From: an uncultured Prevotellaceae bacterium
GTDB taxonomy: Bacteria; Bacteroidota; Bacteroidia; Bacteroidales; Bacteroidaceae
Reading direction: 5' to 3'
Length of the DNA: 64,000 bases
NCBI GenBank assembly: GCA_947305005.1
Contig: CAMZCM010000001.1
Location: 1 to 64,000 of the forward strand
Shown: positions 57,637 through 64,000 of the stretch, piece by piece
Numbering within the stretch: the first letter of the stretch is position 1
Layout: the number at the start of each line of letters is the position of its first letter
Translations under genes and position numbers: made by a program
The notes under the pieces: model-generated
What the model was told of the DNA's origin: nothing
The model's database searches: none
Seen by the model: only the letters and a program-made list of their open reading frames with translations

Positions 57637-58224
57637 TTATTGCACTACGGGAGCATCCTCCTCCACAGGGCCGTTCTTGAAGGTCATGCTGTAGATGCCG
57701 GCTCCGTTCAAGTTCAGATAAGCACTGAAAGCGAACTCATAAGTTTTCAGGTCTGCGCTGACAAAGCCGTTGTTGAGCACGAAGGGATATAATTTCGCAG
57801 TGGGTGTACCTCCTGCGGTAGGACCTTTCTTCACCATCGCAATAGAATCTACATTCTCGGGGAAGATCCAAGCTGTCTGCTCGTCGTTCACAGTGACGGT
57901 GATAGGCTTTTCAAACGTATAGCCCTGCTCGTTTTTTGTCACTTTTACATTCTTCAGGGTAACATCGCCCCAAGAGTTGCTGTGGTAGGTGAGGTTTACC
58001 GAGTTGTCCTCATTCTGAGTGATGGCAAGGGTCTCCTCGTCCGTCTTAATGGGTGTACCATGAACGGTCGCCTTCGACCATCCCGTGTACGTGATATAGA
58101 GATTTGTGTTTTGCTGTTCCAGCTGATTGTTGGGCTGCAGCTCTTCGTCATCGTTGCCGCAAGCCATGAAAAAGCCGACACCGCAGAGGAGTGCAAGCGT
58201 CATCATTGTGATTCTTTTCTTCAT
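57637..58224 (-). CDS. Calycin-like lipoprotein
   Basis: This 195-residue protein has a lipoprotein signal with the lipobox Cys in GFFMACGNDD (about residue 22). The beta-rich body (about 42-180) is a lipocalin/calycin-type fold seen in Bacteroidales surface lipoproteins (NLTYHSNSWGDVTLKNVKV). The tight linkage with a TonB receptor suggests that it captures or presents the ligand at the surface. The ligand is unknown. Confidence 0.78.
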   Translation of the reverse strand: MKKRITMMTLALLCGVGFFMACGNDDEELQPNNQLEQQNTNLYITYTGWSKATVHGTPIKTDEETLAITQNEDNSVNLTYHSNSWGDVTLKNVKVTKNEQGYTFEKPITVTVNDEQTAWIFPENVDSIAMVKKGPTAGGTPTAKLYPFVLNNGFVSADLKTYEFAFSAYLNLNGAGIYSMTFKNGPVEEDAPVVQ

Positions 58225-58276
58225 AATTTTAATTGTTTTTAATCATCTAAATAAGTGAGTATTTCTAAATCGGCGG

Positions 58277-58284
58277 CAAAGGTA
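58277..58284 (-). promoter_or_regulatory. Promoter -7 element of the calycin-TonB pair
   Basis: TACCTTTG on the minus strand is 52 bases upstream of the lipoprotein ATG. Confidence 0.5.
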
Positions 58285-58360
58285 CGTCAAAAATCCATTC
58301 CCGTCAATCCCCATTTATGATGATTTTGTCCACTTCCTTTTGACGGCCTGAAAGGTTATA

Positions 58361-58394
58361 CAAGAAACGCCAGCATCCTTTTGGAACGCTGGCG
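58361..58394 (-). terminator. Terminator of the large GH128-like gene
   Basis: CGCCAGC and GCTGGCG (58368-58374 with 58388-58394) form a stem; on the minus strand TTTCTTGT follows. It begins 25 bases past the stop codon at 58419. Confidence 0.75.
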
Positions 58395-58418
58395 GTGAAC
58401 GATTGTATGCAAGTGAGG

Positions 58419-61400
58419 TTATTTCATCAGTATCTTCTGAACCTTACCGTCTGTCGTACGAATGATATTGAAGCCACGTTGGATCTTGTCATGTTTCGTG
58501 CCATCCAGCTGATAGTACTCCGCATTGGCATTACGCTTCGCTGGCTCTATCGACCTGATGCCGTCTGTCAATTCATCGAAGATGCTGAAGAAGGACTTCA
58601 CGCCTGCACTGCCGCTCAGTTGGAAGTATGCTTCAAAGGGATGGGGCTGACGTTCAAGTAAGTCGTTCTTGACAAAGACACTGCCCTTTGGGTTGCCGTC
58701 ATATTTCTTTTCCACATTCAGCAGATAGACCGTTTTTTGTGTCCCGTTTTGATAGCTCGGTGTAAAGCTATAGTTGCCGCTCTTCACGGTCTTTGCGCCT
58801 GAAGTCGCTTTCACAGTAACATTGGTGCCTTTGAAGGTGACGCTGCCAGCAAGGATATACTCATCCGAGAATCTCACTTCATTCGGCATCGAGAGGATAT
58901 AGGGCACATTAGCCTCTATGCTCTCCGCTTCTGTAAAGCTGCCTCCCGTAGTATATTCGTAAAGCCAGAAGGGCTTTGTACCATTGTCGAACTCACGTCC
59001 AATCTGCAATGCACCAAAGGGTGTGATGATTCCATTAGTCTCATGGGTCATCTCAGTCACATTGAAGGGAAGTACCAGTGATTCCCAGCCCTGACATTGG
59101 CCTGTCACGGTGAATAGCTGATACTCATGAGTGTAGCTGATACTGCTTGCGGTAAACTCTTCTGGGCAATAGAAGTCATTATTGTCTCCATCGTCAGTGA
59201 GCACAATCCGTTCTGCCTGCTTCGTCTGTAAGTTGATAATGTTTGTCACACCATCCGGTGCATAAACCATATTTGACGTATAGAACAGCAGGTTAGGATT
59301 ATCGGCTATCGAGCCAGCCATATCCCGTGTCATCTTCATAGGTGCTTCCCAAGTAATGGCTGCCAAATGAGGACTTCCCTCAAAGAGGTTCTTGCCCGCA
59401 GCCTTTACAGAAGACGGAATCTTTACACTCTTGAGTTGCGGCTGACCTGCAAAGGCGTTGTCGGCAATGGCCGTGACAGAATACGTCTTGTCCTGATACT
59501 GTATTGATTCTGGTACTACGACATCTGAACTCTCCGGGAAAGAGACCAAAGTGACAGTGGTGTTATTGGTATCTGTAACTTTGAAAGACATGCTGTCCAA
59601 AACAAACGTATCTAATATAAACGAACCAGTGACTGTGACATCGTGAGCAGGCATCGTAGCTGGTATATTGCTCCAGCCACTGAAGATATATCCCTCCTTC
59701 GTCGGCTCTTCACGAGGGGTCAGCGTTGTGGCATAAGTGACGCTGTCGCTCTGGATAGTTACACCATCCACCTCATACGTCAACAGATACTTATTAATCG
59801 TAAACGAGCCTGTGACAAATACATCGTGAGCTGGCATCGTGGCTGGTATCTCACTCCAGCCACTGAAGGTATAGCCCTCCTTCATCGGCTCTTCACGAGG
59901 GGTCAGTTTTGTGTTGACTTCTACGCTGTCACTCTGAACAATCACGCCATCCACCAGATATGTCAACAAATACTTTTTAGGAGTATCGATTGTCTCGCCT
60001 TGCTCTGTAGATTTCTCGACCAATGTGAGCGCAAAGTGATCTGCGCTCCACCAAGCTGAAGCGGTACTCTCTGTGTTCAGCGAGATGGTGAGTGTCTGGC
60101 CTTGAGATATTGTAATCGAATCTGTGGTGATGAGATTCCACCCCTGAGGATATGCATCACCATCATAAGATTCGGCTCCCTTGCCCGTAAATGACTGAGT
60201 GACGAAGTTCTCTTCATCTGTTTTGGCCGTCAGCTGCATCGTGGTTGTATCTTGTCCCCGCAAGAGTGCACTGAAGGTATAGGTGCCAGCGGGGAGCCCC
60301 GTGATCTCTTGAGAGAGCGAAGACGTGAAGGCTCCATTTTTCCAGAAGCTCCAATAAGGGTTGGTGGCGACACCATCATAGCTCTCAGCGTCGGTCTTCA
60401 CATCTACATTGGAAGCTGTCCATCCGTAGTTGTCTTTACGGTTGCAGTCGGGGTTCACGATGAAGCGGGAAGCATCGAGGCCACTGGTCGTTTCTGGCAT
60501 AAGTGCATAGAGTATGCTGTCGGCTTCTATGTGGTTCTCTAAGGAATAAGACTCTGAATAATCGTCTTTAACACGTTTGAGCTGGAAATTGTCTGCACCA
60601 GCCCAGCGAGCACTCATCGTACCTAGGTTGCGAACGCCGATACGCAGTTTCCCATCCATGACGAGGATGTTCTTGACGGTAATGCGTGGTAGGTCGCTAA
60701 TGTCTGTGGTAGAGACTGTAATCGGGTGGTCGGGATCGTTGGCGGCATCAGTAGTCACAGGCGTGAAGTAGAACTGGTTGAGAGTTTGAGCATACAGGCC
60801 TACGGTACCATTGACAACGCCGACGACACGGTCCAAAGAATTGAAGACGTTTGCAGACAACTCATAAATCCCGTCTTCCAAATCCGTCAGGTCCTGATAA
60901 TAATTGAAGTTGATGTTGGCAGCCGTTGCGTCCCAGACCTCGAGATAGGTATCGCCTGTGGACTTGGTGTAGCCGTTGGTAGCATCAAGTGTGCACGTCC
61001 AACCCGGAACACTCTTTTTTGAATCCACTTCAATACGTGGATTGAGGATATAGCCAGCATTTGTGGAAGAACTGGTGACCGTCTTGTCGGAGAGGGTAGT
61101 GAGGGATACGCGGAACTGATCTTCCTCAATGTTGGTATCCTGAGCGTCGATGTCGGACAGACTGATGCTCTCCGAATCAAAGCGGTAGCGATCTTCCACC
61201 TCAGCAAAGACTTCCCATTTTGTACCGTCTTTTGACAGACGCTCCACGATTAGGCTCTTGGTGAAGTCAGTGTTGGGATTGGTGATTTGGAAGGTGAGTT
61301 TACCAGTAGAAGTATTCTGTTCGACCACCAATGATGGCGTTGTTGCAGAGGGTGCCCACCATACAGGAACCTTTGTATATTTTGCATCGTAAGCGAATGT

Positions 61401-63194
61401 CGAACGATGATCGCGATAAACCTGTCCAGCCGGTGTCAATCCATTACTAGGGTTAAAGTCGTAAAACATGGCAGTCTGCCACATGTCATATCCGTATATC
61501 GCATAACGCTCAATCCATGGGCATTCTTCCATCTTTTGCAATAACACTTGTAGATACTTGCGATTCTGTTCGTAACTAGTTACGTTGGTCATGTTCCATG
61601 AAGCGCTTATTTCCATTTCTGACAGCCACAATGGACGACCGGTTTCATTCCAGACACTTTTGCATTTGGTGTTGCAAAACCAGTTAGCATAATCTGTCTC
61701 ATTATAGCTTCCCAAATCCCAGTATGCATGGGTCACTGCAAAGTCACAGCGTGATTCCAGGTTATCAACATAACCGAAATACTCAGTGAGATAGTTTAGG
61801 TCTGTGGGCTGTGGCGAGCCAATGCGCCCGCCACTTTGGAGGAAGTTCCCGTTGAAGGTGCAAGCCGTCCAAGCGTCCGTTGTACCGCCGCAGGAGCAGT
61901 TGATGTGTTGCTCAGCGTGATCAGGTTCGTTAAGAGAGAGAGAGGCAGTAGCTGTCTTGCTGTTGACATCATCTGTACTGGGCCAGTAGCGATGTTGGAG
62001 ACAAGGGACGTATTCAAGATCTTCCGTAGAATCGTATCCGGCGCTCCAAGACCAGAACCAGGAAACCCTCAATTGGTCCGCACCACCAGATCCGCTAGAG
62101 TTTGCCCATCCTTTTTTTGAAAGATATTGCCAAGGTTTGATATTTACAGAACTGACGCGCTGTGACAAGGCCGTTGGCAGCGTCACATGTAGGTCTGCGT
62201 GGTCTGCGACATAGACGCGGCTATAGCCAGAGCCTTTGGTGCCAGAAGCAACGGTCGCCATATATCCTCTGCACAGTGTGAATGAAGTCATGGTGTTGTT
62301 GCGCATGGAAAGATCGCTGTTGTTGGTCGCTTTCAGTTCGAACTCACCATCTGTACCCTGACAGATCATAGGCGCTTTGGGTAATGGGATGATTGCGGAG
62401 CCGTTCAGAAAGATGGCAATGCGGCAGTTGGAGCCCTTAGTCGCTTTCAGGCCGTCAATGGTGACATAATTTAAAAAGCTAGTTGCCGCTGAAGGGACGA
62501 TATTGTCCAATATCAGCCACGTATGGTCGCTACCGAGGTTGATGATTGAAGTACCCTGAATAGGATTTTCATTTGCTGTGATGTGAATATCGATGGTATC
62601 TGAACGGTCTATGTTGAAGTCCTTGACGAGGCAGTAATCCACTTCCTTAACACCTTGTTCATTTGTATAGTCAGCAGATACATAAGCAGCACGAGCTTCG
62701 TCCCAAGTAGAGCCAACAACAGGAATCACAGAGAACTGCGAGTGGCTCCCTTTCGGCTTGTCATAGAAGACGTTTACGTAGGAAGAACCTTTGTTGGCGC
62801 CATCCACGCCTAGATACTTACTGTTTTTCTTATTGATGAGATACGTGTATGTTCCTTCATTCACACTCCAGAGATAACGATCAGCAGTGGAACGGCTATT
62901 CTCGAATACAGTGCTTTGGGTATTTGAAGAGCTAGCAGCAAAGTATTTGCCGCTACTCTTTTGGCGCAAAAGGACATAACCCTCTTTGCCTGCATCCTCA
63001 GCCACGAAGATATAGCTGTCGGAAACGTCGTTAGTGCCGAAAGCGGATAGGGCAGGTGCTGTATCGTCAGCATTTGAGCCCAATAGTTTTTCGTAGATAT
63101 TAAGCCAGATATAATACTCTTGATTAGGAGTTAAAACTGCGTATAACTGACAACCAATTAAAGTAAGGTAAATGATAATTAAGGTCCTTTTCAT
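58419..63194 (-). CDS. Large secreted GH128-like protein with lectin-like and InlB-type repeats
   Basis: This 1,591-residue protein has a signal peptide (about 1-20). A ricin/beta-trefoil-like segment (about 25-160) and a beta-rich region (about 190-345) precede a GH128/Asl1-like catalytic domain (about 350-610). Candidate catalytic residues are Glu423 in LSLNEPDHAEQ and Glu526 in PLWLSEMEISASW. Two carbohydrate-binding-like beta-sandwich regions follow (about 740-1060). Two nearly identical InlB-type repeats lie at about 1070-1195 (LTPREEPxKEGYxFSGW). A leucine-rich repeat segment and a C-terminal tail like those of type IX-secreted proteins end the protein. The arrangement suggests a surface enzyme that binds and cleaves beta-glucan; substrate is inferred. 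Confidence 0.82.
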   Translation of the reverse strand: MKRTLIIIYLTLIGCQLYAVLTPNQEYYIWLNIYEKLLGSNADDTAPALSAFGTNDVSDSYIFVAEDAGKEGYVLLRQKSSGKYFAASSSNTQSTVFENSRSTADRYLWSVNEGTYTYLINKKNSKYLGVDGANKGSSYVNVFYDKPKGSHSQFSVIPVVGSTWDEARAAYVSADYTNEQGVKEVDYCLVKDFNIDRSDTIDIHITANENPIQGTSIINLGSDHTWLILDNIVPSAATSFLNYVTIDGLKATKGSNCRIAIFLNGSAIIPLPKAPMICQGTDGEFELKATNNSDLSMRNNTMTSFTLCRGYMATVASGTKGSGYSRVYVADHADLHVTLPTALSQRVSSVNIKPWQYLSKKGWANSSGSGGADQLRVSWFWSWSAGYDSTEDLEYVPCLQHRYWPSTDDVNSKTATASLSLNEPDHAEQHINCSCGGTTDAWTACTFNGNFLQSGGRIGSPQPTDLNYLTEYFGYVDNLESRCDFAVTHAYWDLGSYNETDYANWFCNTKCKSVWNETGRPLWLSEMEISASWNMTNVTSYEQNRKYLQVLLQKMEECPWIERYAIYGYDMWQTAMFYDFNPSNGLTPAGQVYRDHRSTFAYDAKYTKVPVWWAPSATTPSLVVEQNTSTGKLTFQITNPNTDFTKSLIVERLSKDGTKWEVFAEVEDRYRFDSESISLSDIDAQDTNIEEDQFRVSLTTLSDKTVTSSSTNAGYILNPRIEVDSKKSVPGWTCTLDATNGYTKSTGDTYLEVWDATAANINFNYYQDLTDLEDGIYELSANVFNSLDRVVGVVNGTVGLYAQTLNQFYFTPVTTDAANDPDHPITVSTTDISDLPRITVKNILVMDGKLRIGVRNLGTMSARWAGADNFQLKRVKDDYSESYSLENHIEADSILYALMPETTSGLDASRFIVNPDCNRKDNYGWTASNVDVKTDAESYDGVATNPYWSFWKNGAFTSSLSQEITGLPAGTYTFSALLRGQDTTTMQLTAKTDEENFVTQSFTGKGAESYDGDAYPQGWNLITTDSITISQGQTLTISLNTESTASAWWSADHFALTLVEKSTEQGETIDTPKKYLLTYLVDGVIVQSDSVEVNTKLTPREEPMKEGYTFSGWSEIPATMPAHDVFVTGSFTINKYLLTYEVDGVTIQSDSVTYATTLTPREEPTKEGYIFSGWSNIPATMPAHDVTVTGSFILDTFVLDSMSFKVTDTNNTTVTLVSFPESSDVVVPESIQYQDKTYSVTAIADNAFAGQPQLKSVKIPSSVKAAGKNLFEGSPHLAAITWEAPMKMTRDMAGSIADNPNLLFYTSNMVYAPDGVTNIINLQTKQAERIVLTDDGDNNDFYCPEEFTASSISYTHEYQLFTVTGQCQGWESLVLPFNVTEMTHETNGIITPFGALQIGREFDNGTKPFWLYEYTTGGSFTEAESIEANVPYILSMPNEVRFSDEYILAGSVTFKGTNVTVKATSGAKTVKSGNYSFTPSYQNGTQKTVYLLNVEKKYDGNPKGSVFVKNDLLERQPHPFEAYFQLSGSAGVKSFFSIFDELTDGIRSIEPAKRNANAEYYQLDGTKHDKIQRGFNIIRTTDGKVQKILMK

Positions 63195-63291
63195 TATTGT
63201 TAATAATTATTAGTACAACAGTTAGTTAAAACCATATTTCACTACAATCCACTTTAACGATGCAGCAGTTATAAAATTCATGATTTGGCTA

Positions 63292-63299
63292 CAAAAATA
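63292..63299 (-). promoter_or_regulatory. Promoter -7 element of the large GH128-like gene
   Basis: TATTTTTG on the minus strand is 97 bases before the ATG, a longer leader than for most genes here. Confidence 0.4.
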
Positions 63300-64000
63300 G
63301 GGATTAATTCAATTCGCACAAAGAAAATCTGTGTTTTTCTGTGGAAAACGGGAAATACAGAGGTGCGGAGGGCGGGGAACAAAGGAATTAGGGATTTACG
63401 GAATTAGGGAAGCACGAATATGTCTAGTCGTGTAGAATATGTTGATTGATGTAGATTGACGTATAAGATTGATGTAGATTGACGTCTTTATAAAAAAGAG
63501 TAATGATATGCGATGTATTATTTGACGTCAATCTGCGACAATTTAGTCGTCAATCTACGAAAAATACCAATATACCTGTGGAAGTGCAAGATTTACGGAG
63601 GTACGGAATTACGGAGTTCAACTGCTTGCTTGGAGCGACACGGCGTTTCGCTGACGACAATAGGCCGTTTCTCTGAGAGCAAAACGCCGAAACTCGTCGC
63701 GGGGAAAATAGTTTTTTTCGCAAAACATCTACCCTCCTACCCATAAGAGCTGATGAGGCCGCTGTGGCAGCGGGTTTGAATATGGGTAGGTGTTTGAGTA
63801 ACACCTACCCAAAGAGGTACCCATTTGCTAATATAGACTTACCCATTCTCGATGCTACATTGAAGTTCCATCTTTTGAAGAACCTTTACAGCCTGAAACT
63901 TGCGGTTTCAGGGCGTAAAAGAGGGTATTAGGAGAAAAAATTGCTACTATACGAGTGCGCAAAAATTCCCACGTGTGGGAACAAATTTTCTCTCTAGAGG
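63300..64000. repeat. Non-coding end region rich in repeats and hairpins
   Basis: No convincing gene is seen. GGAATTAGGGA-type motifs repeat near 63384-63410. A 17-bp direct repeat TTGATGTAGATTGACGT occurs at 63446-63462 and 63469-63485, with inverted forms at about 63525 and 63547-63560. The dispersed repeat shared with 15094-15160 is at 63641-63707. Hairpins follow: CCGCTG/CAGCGG (63759-63773), a perfect 12-bp stem TGGGTAGGTGTT (63783-63811), CCTGAAAC/GTTTCAGG (63892-63912) and TTCCCAC/GTGGGAA (63966-63981). Confidence 0.65.

Noticed and set aside
63513..63804. Small open frames of 77 and 84 codons on both strands
   Set aside because: They lie across the dispersed repeat and hairpins, and the second copy of the repeat at 15094 is not open in the same extent. 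Kept as repeat rather than genes.

Overview
The window looks like a chromosomal segment of a Bacteroidales bacterium, most likely Prevotellaceae. Evidence: a hybrid two-component regulator fused to an AraC domain, OMP_b-brl and TonB-dependent outer-membrane proteins, DUF6242/DUF6089/DUF5683 proteins, T9SS-like C-terminal tails, the uppS-bamA-skp and parA-parB-DUF5683-mltD-relA gene orders, and many Bacteroidetes-type promoters (-7 TAnnTTTG, sometimes with -33 TTTG). Genes usually lack a Shine-Dalgarno sequence. The species cannot be named from the sequence alone.

Layout. 1-1,250: an internally deleted IS3-family element and a repeat-rich gap. 1,250-5,630: a small secreted protein, a C10-type cysteine protease with leucine-rich repeats, and divergent prmC and ribD. 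5,690-13,770: one long + strand envelope cluster (DUF6242 lipoprotein, DUF6089 protein, uppS, bamA, three tandem skp/ompH genes, murI) ending in a bidirectional terminator. 13,795-17,932: a TlpA-like lipoprotein thioredoxin and alaS. 18,040-28,010: a carbohydrate locus made of a secreted GH128-like glucanase, a divergent hybrid two-component regulator and a GH2 enzyme, with no susC/susD pair. 28,050-34,520: a MerR regulator and the convergent parA-parB-DUF5683-mltD-relA operon. 34,600-41,460: tadA, an outer-membrane beta-barrel protein, and rsfS-ftsH-cdsA. 41,575-43,840: tRNA-Gln(CTG) and a GH35 beta-galactosidase. 43,840-46,960: an unusual repeat-rich region, an orphan protein of the polyvalent-kinase type, and a 21-residue leucine-rich-repeat protein. 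46,958-53,740: birA, psd-pssA-pyrH and dnaE, with closely spaced divergent promoters. 53,800-58,300: trxA, an acidic protein, a LuxR-type regulator with a degenerate receiver, and a calycin-like lipoprotein with a TonB receptor. 58,360-64,000: a second, 1,591-residue GH128-like protein with a lectin-like N-terminus and InlB-type repeats, then 800 bases of hairpins and repeats.

Most genes are conserved housekeeping or envelope genes. The least explained material is between genes. The best candidate is 44,049-44,265, where eight copies of a 9-mer are arranged as mirror images and can fold into two mutually exclusive hairpins, one with a perfect 26-bp stem followed by a T-rich run. It lies just after three tandem 22-bp palindromic units and upstream of the orphan kinase-like gene. 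Other points of note are a dispersed intergenic repeat present at 15,094 and 63,641, a prmC promoter that implies a leaderless mRNA, and a tRNA terminator that also encodes the last residues of the opposing beta-galactosidase. All functional assignments rest on motif and family recognition by eye; no database search was run.
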